A stretch of 64,000 nt of DNA from Microbacterium aurantiacum (GTDB taxonomy: Bacteria; Actinomycetota; Actinomycetes; Actinomycetales; Microbacteriaceae): contig NZ_JAJPDW010000002.1 in the NCBI RefSeq assembly GCF_021654035.1, positions 248,001-312,000 of the forward strand, written 5' to 3'. This document shows, one piece after another, positions 54,401 to 61,627 of this stretch. Both the position numbers and the translations under genes were made by a program. Position 1 is the first letter of the stretch, and each line of letters starts with the position of its first letter. Under the pieces are notes generated by a model that saw only the letters and a program-made list of their open reading frames with translations, did not search any database and was not told the DNA's origin.

Positions 54401-56429
54401 CGAGCTCGACGGCATCCTTCTTGTAGATGAACGCGGTGCGGATGACGTCTTCGCCGGACGGAACGGATGCCGGAGACGGCGCGAACGCCCACACATCGTC
54501 GCCGAGCGCGGCGTTGAGGGCGTCCACCAGGGTGGACACCGCGACGTCGCGGTCGGTGCCGGAGATGAGGGAGTTCTCGATCTCCTCGAGCGAGACCACA
54601 TCGGCGTCGAGGCCGTTGATCGCCGCGACGATCTTGGCCTGCTGGCGCTCGAGGTTGGCGTCGTCGGCGGCACCGCGCGGGGCGGGGCCGTTGCTGCAGG
54701 TGTTCACCGTGACGGGGTTGCCCGCGCGGTCGTTGTAGAACCTGCAGCTCGCACCGGCGGCGATCGCGTCGGCGCCGGTGGTGGTGAAGTAGTTCAGCAC
54801 GTTGAACCCGGCGATGCGGATGTCGCCACCCACCTCGGCCGGAGCCGCGGTGCGGGTGTTCTCGAACGTCACCGGCTGCACGTCGGCGGCGTTCTCCGCC
54901 GTCAGGTGCCGCGTGGGCTGGAAGTTCCACAGGTCGTTGCGGAAGTCCAGCACCACCGGAGCGGTGAAGGTGACGGCCGCGCCCACGCGCACCGGATCGG
55001 TGGTGGAGAGGTAGGTCAGCGGAACCGACTTGTTGGCGTTGCTGTTGAAGTTGATCGAGGCGCCGTCGTCGAGGGTGACCTTGCGGGCGGCGTTGTCGGC
55101 GACTGCGGCGTCGTACTCCGGCGAGCCGGGTGCGGCGACCTCGGTCGGGGTCAGCAGCGGCTGCGTGCCCGCGGCGAGACCGATCGAACCGTAGAAGTTG
55201 GTCGAGTACACGTCGCTGACGGTGTACGCGCCCTGCGGGGCGAGCAGCATCGACTCGAGCGTCTCGCGCTCGGCATCCGTGCCGGGCCAGACGACCTCGG
55301 CCGGGGTGACCGGCTCGGCGGGTTCGTCGAGCACCGTGACGGCGTCGGCGGAGGTGGGGGAGATCTCGGTCAGACCGTTGAACTCCACGACCGGACCGGT
55401 GACCTCGACGTGGTCGCCGATCGCGACCTTCGCGGCCGCGGCTGAGGAGAAGACGTAGATGCCCTCGGAGGCGGTGTGCGTCGCCAGGTCGAGCGGTCCG
55501 CCGGTGCCGGGGGTCTGAATGGCGAAGCCGTTGTAGCCGCCGGTGGTGTAGGCGGCGGTCACGACACCGCGCGTGGTGACAGTCGATCCGACGAGCGGGC
55601 TGGCGGCGCCGGTGCCCTGGATCTCGCGAATGGGGGTCAGCGCGGGGGTTCCAGGTTCCGTCGGCTCACCGGTGGGCGTCGGCTCTCCGGTGGGCGTCGG
55701 CTCTCCGGTGGGCTCGGGGTCGCCGGTCGGATCCGGGGTCGGCTCCGGGTCGGGCGTGACGGATGCCGAGGCCTGCGGAGTGATCGTGGCCGGGTGGCTG
55801 AAGTCCGCGGCGTTGTCACCGGTGTCGACGAAGCCGGTCCGGGCGAGGGAGTTGGGGACGGAGTTGCCACCGGTGACGGGGGCGGCGGCGCCCTCGAAGG
55901 TGTTCGCGGTGCCGGTTCCGAGGAGGTCGACGACATTCACGACACCGGCGATGTCGCCGGTGGGAAGGCCGAGGCGCTCGGTGGTCGAGGCGAGCCAGAC
56001 GACGCCGTTCTCGCCGCCCGGGTTCATCGACCCGGTGATGTCCGGCGTCGGGAGGGCGGCGCCGACGGCGTTCGCGCCGCCGTTGCCGGGCAGACCGATC
56101 AGGTAGTAGTCGCGCGCTGCGATCTCGCCGGAGAGGGCGACGGTGTTCGAGGTCGAGGGCTGTGCGCCGGCGTTGCGCGTCGCAGGGCTGTACTGGACCG
56201 ACCAGCCGTCGAGGCTCTGCGCCACGTCGCTGTCGTTGTAGAGCTCGATGAACTTGCTCGAGTAGGCGGCGTTGGCGCTGCCTCCCTTGAAGTACACCTC
56301 GTTGATGAGGACGCGGGAGCCCTCGGCAGCTGCGGCCGGCAGCGGCGCCAGTGTGCCGGCGGCGGCGAGAGCTGCGGCGACGACGGTCGCGAGGAGCGAT
56401 CGCCTCCCGGAGCGGGGTGGGACGGACAT
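51432..56429 (-). CDS. Cell-wall-anchored extracellular nuclease and 5'-nucleotidase
   Basis: 1665 residues, multi-domain. A signal peptide (RRSLLATVVAAALAAAGTLA) is followed by a lamin-tail domain (residues 40-150), a Gly/Pro/Glu/Thr repeat linker (GEPTPTGEPTPTGEPT, near 240-265), an ExeM/NucH-type OB region (268-390), an endonuclease/exonuclease/phosphatase domain (538-860; NVLNYF, SDHDPVVVG), a calcineurin-like 5'-nucleotidase (from 881; NINDFHGRID, SAGDNIGASL, GNHEFDRG) with its C-terminal domain (1188-1390), and a sortase signal LAVTGGEP near 1628, hydrophobic helix and RRQRA tail. It would break extracellular DNA to nucleosides and phosphate. GAGGAG precedes the ATG. Confidence 0.88.
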   Translation of the reverse strand: MSVPPRSGRRSLLATVVAAALAAAGTLAPLPAAAAEGSRVLINEVYFKGGSANAAYSSKFIELYNDSDVAQSLDGWSVQYSPATRNAGAQPSTSNTVALSGEIAARDYYLIGLPGNGGANAVGAALPTPDITGSMNPGGENGVVWLASTTERLGLPTGDIAGVVNVVDLLGTGTANTFEGAAAPVTGGNSVPNSLARTGFVDTGDNAADFSHPATITPQASASVTPDPEPTPDPTGDPEPTGEPTPTGEPTPTGEPTEPGTPALTPIREIQGTGAASPLVGSTVTTRGVVTAAYTTGGYNGFAIQTPGTGGPLDLATHTASEGIYVFSSAAAAKVAIGDHVEVTGPVVEFNGLTEISPTSADAVTVLDEPAEPVTPAEVVWPGTDAERETLESMLLAPQGAYTVSDVYSTNFYGSIGLAAGTQPLLTPTEVAAPGSPEYDAAVADNAARKVTLDDGASINFNSNANKSVPLTYLSTTDPVRVGAAVTFTAPVVLDFRNDLWNFQPTRHLTAENAADVQPVTFENTRTAAPAEVGGDIRIAGFNVLNYFTTTGADAIAAGASCRFYNDRAGNPVTVNTCSNGPAPRGAADDANLERQQAKIVAAINGLDADVVSLEEIENSLISGTDRDVAVSTLVDALNAALGDDVWAFAPSPASVPSGEDVIRTAFIYKKDAVELVGDAVIDGDAAFSNARYPLAQAFAPVDGGEDDVFVAIVNHFKSKGSGSGADADQGDGQGASNASRVAQAEALVDFAEELKVDVDTDYVFLIGDFNSYTQEDPMQVFYEAGYVNQGAEKTDKYTYSFSGQSGSLDHILASPAADELVTGVDIWNINAAESIALEYSRFNYNVTNLYDASPYRSSDHDPVVVGLAFPEDEEPGTVDLNLLNINDFHGRIDANTVKFAGTVEQLRAQYGDENTLFLSAGDNIGASLFASAVAEDVPTLDVLNALEMAASAVGNHEFDRGLDDLTGRVADVADFPYLGANVYAKGTQEPVLDEYALFEVDGLTVAVIGTVTEETDALVSPGGIETIEFGDPVDAVNRVAAELEGVADVIIAEFHEGAGDGVVEGSTLAEEVAAGGVFAKIVTETSPAVDVIFTGHTHKQYVWDGPVPGTDTTRPIVQTGNYGEFIGQIELELDAVDGAVISYEGRNVARIGGADAPTDAQLAEQYPRVAEVSAIVADALAEAAVIGNEPIGSVTADITSAFSGGSYVDGVYVGGTRDDRASESTLGNLVAESLVSSLSAPERGGAEIGVVNPGGLRAELFYAPDGVVTYAEANAVLPFVNNLWTTTLTGEQFIQVLEQQWQPDGSSRSYLQLGLSSNVSYTFDAGAARGERITGVWIDGEPIDPAGEYRIGSFNFLLQGGDNFTTFREGADTRDSGLVDRDAWIEYIRANSPLSPDHASRGVQVTGVPASAERLTDVSFQVSGLDLTSLGSPANTTLVPSVEGSAATFAPVAVTNGAATVTMTIPLDAPAATTVVLTAPDSGTEVRLSLAVRDILEPVDPEEPGEGTEPPATTPAAPGVEELTPALQGSNAGISGDVVPGGTVTVLVGEQYAGQWVTAWLYSTPQQLGGWHLVQADGTISVTLPNDVSGEHRLVILDVEGGVLVWYDLDIPAAGGQPATGGQTGGLAVTGGEPGDLTGLWLAVMLMIGAGAALRIGSIRRQRA

Positions 56430-56606
56430 GAATCTCCTCGGTGTCAGAACGCAGGTTTCGGTGACGGCTGAATCAGCGCGATTGTGCGACCGTAGGCTCG
56501 CAAAACGCACGAATTCTGACGCTCATGTGTCCAACAGGTGAAACCGCCGGCGCACGGGCGCATGAGACGCGATCCTAGACACATCGGCACGCGGTGCCGG
56601 ACCGCC

Positions 56607-56615
56607 TGTGGATAA
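56607..56615 (-). promoter_or_regulatory. Perfect DnaA-box sequence
   Basis: TGTGGATAA, the complement of TTATCCACA, the consensus DnaA box, lies in the 279-bp gap between divergent genes. Only one box was found, so this is not an origin; it might be a DnaA titration or control site, or chance. The rest of the gap is moderately AT-rich and presumably holds the promoters of both genes. Confidence 0.5.
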
Positions 56616-56675
56616 CTTTCCGCGGCGCGCAGGCTTCCGCGCGCGTGCCGCGCGAGCGGTGCGGGACCCCGCGCG

Positions 56676-56681
56676 TACCGT
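56676..56681 (+). promoter_or_regulatory. Minus-10-like TACCGT before 56709
   Basis: TACCGT lies 27 bases before the ATG, which has a GGGAGGGCGGAAG ribosome site, so this is a short normal leader rather than a leaderless one. Confidence 0.35.
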
Positions 56682-56708
56682 GGGAGAGGACGTTCGGGAG
56701 GGCGGAAG

Positions 56709-57341
56709 ATGACGCGGGTCGCGGGACGCAACCGCTGGATCGCGGTGCCGGTCGGCATTCTTTGCGCGGCGGTGGTGGGCGCTCTGGTGTGGCTGGCGGC
56801 GCCGATGATCCCGGTCTCCGTCGCCTGGGTGGGAGACACCCTCCGCGACGCGAGCGCCCGGCAGGCGGCTGCTCTCGACCGCGAAGACGGCGAGGTGCGC
56901 CGCGCCCTCGCCGAGGGCGGCGTCGACTGCCGCGCGGCCTACCCTGACAGTCTCTGGAGCGAGCTCACGTGGCGCGGCGGGTCGCTGCTCGACCAGAGCA
57001 CCGACGCCCCGCCGACGGGCGCCGACGCCCTCATCGACGCGCTCGGTCCGGACGTGGTCGTCACATGCGCCTGGAGATCGGATGCCGGGGCCATCACGAC
57101 CGCGTTCACCCGCGTGGGGGAGGATGCCGCCGGTCTCGTCGACGCGGCGCTGCGCGGTCAGGGCTTCACGTGCGTCCGCGCCGATGACGCGCTCCGCTGC
57201 GACCGCGGGAACGCGGCGGGCGAGGCGGGGGCGAGCGAGCACCACATCGTCCGGGACGGCATGTGGATCGTCACCTCGGCCGACGGTGCATACCCCGAGG
57301 AGTTCGACGCCCGGCTGGAGAAGCACATCTGGGGATGGTGA
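56709..57341 (+). CDS. Membrane-anchored extracellular protein, IWG family, member 1
   Basis: 210 residues. One N-terminal helix (VPVGILCAAVVGALVWLAAP) anchors an outside domain with conserved cysteine pairs (DCRAAYP, VTCAW, FTC, RC). The end, FTCVRADDALRC...RDGMWIVTSADG...IWGW, matches the end of the convergent neighbour (FTC, RC, RDG, IWG), so the two are paralogs. No known domain was recognised. Confidence 0.65.
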   Translation: MTRVAGRNRWIAVPVGILCAAVVGALVWLAAPMIPVSVAWVGDTLRDASARQAAALDREDGEVRRALAEGGVDCRAAYPDSLWSELTWRGGSLLDQSTDAPPTGADALIDALGPDVVVTCAWRSDAGAITTAFTRVGEDAAGLVDAALRGQGFTCVRADDALRCDRGNAAGEAGASEHHIVRDGMWIVTSADGAYPEEFDARLEKHIWGW

Positions 57342-57362
57342 CCCGTCCAGGCCTCCGGCCGG

Positions 57363-57953
57363 TCAGCCCCAGATTCCGGCGATGATCGCCGAGGTGTATC
57401 CGGACGGCGCCAGGTTCGAGAACGTCGTGTCGATGAGGATGCCGTCGCGCCAGAAGAGCGTCCGGCCGTCGGTGACGGGATACGTCTCGTTCTCCCACGT
57501 CTTCTCGCAGCGGGTCCCGCCCTCGGGCGTGTAGCAGGTGAAGTCCTGCTCGTCGGCGAGGTCGTTGAGGAGATCGAGCGCCGGCCCCCGTGCGAGGCCG
57601 CTGATCGTCGTCTGCAGGAACGTCGTGTCGGCGCCCGGGTCTCGCCAGAGGCACACGAGTGATCCGTCGGGACGCGGCCCGGTCGACACACCGGCCTCGG
57701 GGTCGTTGAGCGGGATGTCGTCGAGCTGCGAGAGCACGGTCTCGGTGAGCATCGACCGGCAGTCGTCGGGGATCTGCGCGAGCGGAGTCGGGGTGGCGTC
57801 GGGGGTGAGGGTCACGATGGGCGTCGGCGTGCCCGACGGCGTCGGGCCGAGCGTCGCGGAATCGTCGGGCTCGGGGGCGCAGGCCGCCAATGACAGGACG
57901 ACCAGGACGGATGCCGCGGACGCGACGATGCGCGCGGGGAGGGAGTCCATCAC
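57363..57953 (-). CDS. Lipoprotein, IWG family, member 2
   Basis: 196 residues. The lipobox LSLAAC gives Cys24 or so; after it come a Thr/Pro-rich linker (PTPSGTPTPIVTLTPDATPT) and a domain with paired cysteines (DDCRS, LVCLWRD, FTCYTPE, TRCEK). Shared features with the gene at 56709 are listed there. TAAGGT lies six bases before the GTG at 57953, so that start was preferred over ATGs three bases to either side. The 21-bp convergent gap forms a TGACC/GGTCA hairpin. Confidence 0.65.
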   Translation of the reverse strand: MMDSLPARIVASAASVLVVLSLAACAPEPDDSATLGPTPSGTPTPIVTLTPDATPTPLAQIPDDCRSMLTETVLSQLDDIPLNDPEAGVSTGPRPDGSLVCLWRDPGADTTFLQTTISGLARGPALDLLNDLADEQDFTCYTPEGGTRCEKTWENETYPVTDGRTLFWRDGILIDTTFSNLAPSGYTSAIIAGIWG

Positions 57954-58040
57954 CACACCTTAACAAGGTCGTCGTCCCGCGCGGCGCGCCCGACATCCCG
58001 CGACGCGGCACGCCTCCGCGGTCCCGGGGGTGCCAGAGGC

Positions 58041-58046
58041 TACCCT
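58041..58046 (+). promoter_or_regulatory. Minus-10-like TACCCT before 58085
   Basis: TACCCT about 38 bases before the ATG at 58085; the leader contains GAGGAG eight bases before the ATG. Confidence 0.4.
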
Positions 58047-58084
58047 GCAGGAGCGGAACCGAACCCGCGTGAGGAGTGCTTTCG

Positions 58085-59170
58085 ATGAGTGACCCCAAGT
58101 CGTCCTACGGCGAGCCGGTCGAGGAGCCGACCCCGGCCGACGGTGACGTCGTCGGTCGCGCCAACGAAGGCCTGGCCGAGGCCGAGGCCGCGGCATCCGC
58201 CCCGCCCGCCGTCCACCAGGATCCCGTCCACCACGATCCCGTCGTTTCCGAGGGGGCCGCCGACCCGGCGGACGCGCACATGGCGCACAGCCCCGCGTCG
58301 ACGGATGCCGCACCCGCCGACTCTGCCCCCGCGGCCGAGCCCGACCCGTGGGATTCGCCGGAGGCCTCGTCGCTGTCGTACGACACGCCCGCCGCCGCAC
58401 CGGCGGCGACGTCCTCCGCGTACGACGACACGACCGCCGCCGCGCCCGTCCACGACTCGTCCGCGGCGACCACCGCCTACGCCACGGACCCGGATCGGGA
58501 CGCGCCGACGGTCACCGCGAGCGAGCCGGGCTCGGGCTACGGCGCCGCGGGTGCCGCCGCCGGCGTGGGTGCCGGCGCCGCCGCCACGACCGCCTTCGCG
58601 CCGCAGCCGATCTTCGTCCAGGCGCCGGAGGCTCCTCGCCCCCGGGGCAACCGCGCCGCCGCCGGGGCGATCGGCCTCCTCGCCGCGCTCGCCTTCGCCG
58701 TGCTGTACCTCGGCGCGTGGATCGGGTTCCGCGCGATCGCGGGCGAGGTCAGCGGAGAGAACATCGGCACCGAAGCGCTCGCGATGCTCGGCACGTGGTC
58801 CCTCTGGGTTCCCACCGTCGTCTTCTTCGTCGCCTTCTGGCTCCTCGGCGCGATCATCAACCGCGGTCGCTGGGGACAGTGGGTCATCTTCGGCCTGCTC
58901 GTGGGCGCCGCCGCCTACGCCGGCCACATCCTCGGCCAGCTCTTCCAGGCGCCGTTCTGGATGCTCACCGCCCGCGAGGGTGCGGCCCTTGCGGAGGAGC
59001 AGCTGCTCGCACCGGGTGCGATCGCGGCGTTCATCATCGGCCGCGAGCTGACGATCTGGTTCGGCGCGTGGGTCGCGGCGCGCGGCCGCCGTGTGACCGA
59101 GCTGAACGTCGAAGCGCAGCGGGAGTACGAGCGGACGCTCGAGGCAGGACCGCAGCTGGTCCGCGCGTGA
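58085..59170 (+). CDS. Membrane protein with long disordered N-terminus
   Basis: 361 residues. Residues 1-190 are low complexity, rich in Ala, Pro, Asp and Thr (PADGDVVGRANEGLAEAEAA), and presumably cytoplasmic; residues 195-345 hold four hydrophobic helices (AAGAIGLLAALAFAVLYLGAW; LWVPTVVFFVAFWLLGAII; WVIFGLLVGAAAYAGHIL; and one near IAAFIIGRELTIWFGAWVA). GAGGAG lies eight bases before the ATG. Translationally coupled to the next gene by a GTGA overlap. Function unknown. Confidence 0.65.
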   Translation: MSDPKSSYGEPVEEPTPADGDVVGRANEGLAEAEAAASAPPAVHQDPVHHDPVVSEGAADPADAHMAHSPASTDAAPADSAPAAEPDPWDSPEASSLSYDTPAAAPAATSSAYDDTTAAAPVHDSSAATTAYATDPDRDAPTVTASEPGSGYGAAGAAAGVGAGAAATTAFAPQPIFVQAPEAPRPRGNRAAAGAIGLLAALAFAVLYLGAWIGFRAIAGEVSGENIGTEALAMLGTWSLWVPTVVFFVAFWLLGAIINRGRWGQWVIFGLLVGAAAYAGHILGQLFQAPFWMLTAREGAALAEEQLLAPGAIAAFIIGRELTIWFGAWVAARGRRVTELNVEAQREYERTLEAGPQLVRA

Positions 59171-59664
59171 CCTCCGAACACGACCATGACCGGGGTCAGC
59201 CGGGGCCGATGAGCCCTCGGCTGGCCCTGGTTCTGTCGACGGCGACGTTCTTCGCCCTGGCGGTGTTCGCGCTCGGGATGACGAGCCTCCTCCTCGACGC
59301 GAGCGTGATCGCCGAGCCCGGGCTCGGCCAGATCCCCGGCATCCTCGCGATGGCGGGGATGACGCTCGCCTTCCTGCTCACCCTCCGCCCGGGGCTCGGT
59401 CGTCCCCAGCCGAGCTACGCCTCGGCGCTGTGGACGGCCCTGGCCTGCTTCCTCGCCTACCCCCTCGTGGCGGCGCTCGGCATCCTCATCGTCGGCGGCG
59501 AGCTCGGGGTCGCCACCGCGGTCGTCCTCCGTCACGTCACCGGAGCATTCGGGCTCGCGGTCGCGACATCCGCCCTGCTCGCGGCTGTGGCCGCCATCGC
59601 GATGGTGCGCACCCGCGGCGGACGTGCCCAGTGGCCGTGGGAGCGGGAGTCGGACGAGGAGTGA
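59167..59664 (+). CDS. Small membrane protein, four helices
   Basis: 165 residues with helices near 18-42, 55-75, 90-112 and 125-148 and a short acidic tail. It overlaps the preceding gene (GTGA), so both probably act in one membrane complex. No family recognised. Confidence 0.65.
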   Translation: MTSEHDHDRGQPGPMSPRLALVLSTATFFALAVFALGMTSLLLDASVIAEPGLGQIPGILAMAGMTLAFLLTLRPGLGRPQPSYASALWTALACFLAYPLVAALGILIVGGELGVATAVVLRHVTGAFGLAVATSALLAAVAAIAMVRTRGGRAQWPWERESDEE

Positions 59665-59710
59665 GAGCGCGCCGAAGCCCGGAATCCCGCGGATGACACG
59701 CCCGACGGGC

Positions 59711-59716
59711 TACCGT
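59711..59716 (+). promoter_or_regulatory. Minus-10-like TACCGT for leaderless 59723 gene
   Basis: TACCGT ends six bases before the GTG at 59723. Confidence 0.45.
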
Positions 59717-59722
59717 GGAACG

Positions 59723-60376
59723 GTGGAGCGCTCGCTCGAGACGCAGGTCAGCCAGGCCGTGGACGCCTGGTTGGCGTGGTTGCCGCGCTGGGAACCGGCC
59801 ACGCACCGCGGACGCGTCGCCCCGTGCCGGCGCTGCTTCGGCTCGCCGGTGCTCTCAGCCGTGGGGCTCGGCGCCGATGTCCCGCACGGCGTGCAGCACG
59901 GACTCTCCACGCGCGTGAAGACGATCGTCGACCGCTCGGTCGCGGAATACACCGCTCAGAACCTGCCCATGCTGCAGGCCGAGCTCGACCAGCAGGCAGC
60001 CCGCAACCGCGCGCGCACCTACCTCCCCTCCGAAGGGCTCGAGCCCGAGTTCGAGGGATTGCCGTTGGACCCCGAGCCGCAGCCGGGCGCCCCGTTCCTC
60101 TTCACCATCGCGGGTCTCGCCGAGGAGGTGGATGCCGCGATCCCGGCCCTCCCGCCGCTTACGGACGAAGCGAAGGCGGCGCTGCGGCAGGAGGTGTCCC
60201 TCGCCGACGACTTCGCGAACATGGTCGGCCGGGAGGTGTGCACGATCCTCCTCCACCACCGCGTGCGCGTGCAGGCGGCGGTCACCCAGTACGTCGAGCC
60301 CCAGATCGCCGCGATGCTCGACGAGCTCACCCGCTCGCTCGATGCGCCGTTCGACCCGCGGGACCCACACGCGTGA
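59723..60376 (+). CDS. Conserved-looking soluble protein of unknown function
   Basis: 217 residues. A short motif CRRCFGSPVLSAVG with a CxxC pair sits near residue 37; the rest is helical, with acidic patches. GTG at 59723 was chosen from the local -10 spacing; ATG at 59693 is possible and would add ten residues. It stands alone between the membrane pair and the kinase. Confidence 0.55.
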   Translation: MERSLETQVSQAVDAWLAWLPRWEPATHRGRVAPCRRCFGSPVLSAVGLGADVPHGVQHGLSTRVKTIVDRSVAEYTAQNLPMLQAELDQQAARNRARTYLPSEGLEPEFEGLPLDPEPQPGAPFLFTIAGLAEEVDAAIPALPPLTDEAKAALRQEVSLADDFANMVGREVCTILLHHRVRVQAAVTQYVEPQIAAMLDELTRSLDAPFDPRDPHA

Positions 60377-60418
60377 CGGGCCGGTCGCGGCGCGGACGTA
60401 CCCGCGGGCGCGGTTTGT

Positions 60419-60424
60419 TAGCAT
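60419..60424 (+). promoter_or_regulatory. Minus-10-like TAGCAT before the kinase gene
   Basis: TAGCAT about 60 bases before the GTG at 60485, giving a leader of about 55 nt with AGGAGG four bases before the start codon. Confidence 0.4.
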
Positions 60425-60484
60425 GTCCGGGTTTCCCCGGCGAGTGCTTCCGCGCGCCGGCGGGCGTCCGAGCGAGGAGGTGAC

Positions 60485-61627
60485 GTGTCCACACGCCTCC
60501 CGTCCGCGCCCCCGATCCTGCCCGGCCTGACGTACGTCCGCCCTCTCGGATCGGGTGGATTCGCCGACGTCTTCCTCTATGAGCAGGACATGCCGCGCCG
60601 CAATGTCGCGGTGAAGGTGATGCCGAGCGACGTGCGCGACCCGGAGCTTCGTCGCATGTTCAACGCCGAGGCGGATGTGCTCGCGCACCTGTCGGCGCAC
60701 CCCGCGATCGTCACCGTCTACCAGGCGGGGATCTCCGCCGACGGTCGCCCGTACATCGTCATGGAGTACTGCCCCGGGTCGCTCGCCCAGCGCTATCGGC
60801 TCGAGCGGATCCCGGTCGAGGAGGTCCTCTCCACCGGGGTGCGGATGGCGGGTGCGCTGGAGTCCGCCCACCGTGCCGGCCTCGTGCACCGCGATGTGAA
60901 GCCCAGCAACATCCTCATCACGACCTTCGGGGCCCCTGTCCTCGCCGACTTCGGGATCTCGTCCTCGCTTCTGCGGCTGGAGGCCGAGGAGGTGCTGGCG
61001 ATGTCGATCCCGTGGAGCGCGCCCGAGGTGATCGCCGAGCAGACCGCCGGGACGATCTCGAGCGAGGTGTGGAGCCTCGGCGCGACGGTGTACTCGCTGC
61101 TGGCGGGGCACAGCCCATTCGAGCGTCGCGAGCGCGGGCAGAACACCAAAGAGCAGCTGCGCCGCCGTATCGCCCGCGCGGCATACACCGACATCCCCCG
61201 GACGGATGTGCCGGCCTCGCTCCAGGTGGCGCTCGCGACGGCGATGGCGCGCGACCCCGGGAAGCGGTTCGACTCGGCCCGCGCGTTCGCGGAGGCGCTC
61301 CAGCGGGTGCAGGCCGAGCTCGGCCTGTCGATCACCCGCCTGGAGATCCCCGACGAGGAGTGGGCTCCCGCCGGGGCGCCGGTGGACTTCGCCGACTCCT
61401 CCCTCCGCGGCCCGGTGCGATCGCAGCTCGAGCGCGACGACCGCCGCAAGCGCCGGCCGGGCGCGGACGTCACCTCCCTCGCGCGTGACGAGGACACCGA
61501 CATCTCCACCCCGGTTGCGCGAGGGCCGCGCGCGAGCACGACCGTGCCGTGGATCGCGGCGGGTCTGTCGTTCGTCGTCGCCGTCGGCGCGGTCATCGGG
61601 GCCCTGTGGGCCGTGGGGGTGTTCTGA
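60485..61627 (+). CDS. Membrane-anchored serine/threonine protein kinase
   Basis: 380 residues. Kinase fold complete: glycine loop PLGSGGFADVFLYE, catalytic Lys44 (VAVKVM), HRD-type Asp137 (LVHRDVKPSN) and DFG Asp155. The C-terminal part has a basic juxtamembrane region and one helix (PWIAAGLSFVVAVGAVIGALWAV, residues 356-378), but no extracellular sensor domain. Its TGA overlaps the ATG of the following surface-protein gene (TGATG), so the two are linked. AGGAGG precedes the GTG. Confidence 0.92.
   Translation: MSTRLPSAPPILPGLTYVRPLGSGGFADVFLYEQDMPRRNVAVKVMPSDVRDPELRRMFNAEADVLAHLSAHPAIVTVYQAGISADGRPYIVMEYCPGSLAQRYRLERIPVEEVLSTGVRMAGALESAHRAGLVHRDVKPSNILITTFGAPVLADFGISSSLLRLEAEEVLAMSIPWSAPEVIAEQTAGTISSEVWSLGATVYSLLAGHSPFERRERGQNTKEQLRRRIARAAYTDIPRTDVPASLQVALATAMARDPGKRFDSARAFAEALQRVQAELGLSITRLEIPDEEWAPAGAPVDFADSSLRGPVRSQLERDDRRKRRPGADVTSLARDEDTDISTPVARGPRASTTVPWIAAGLSFVVAVGAVIGALWAVGVF

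Noticed and set aside
56516..56560. PHO box upstream of the nuclease gene
   Set aside because: A single GTTTCACC-like sequence is present without the direct repeats needed for PhoP binding.
56607..56615. Replication origin at the DnaA box
   Set aside because: Only one box, no dnaA or dnaN gene and no AT-rich unwinding region.
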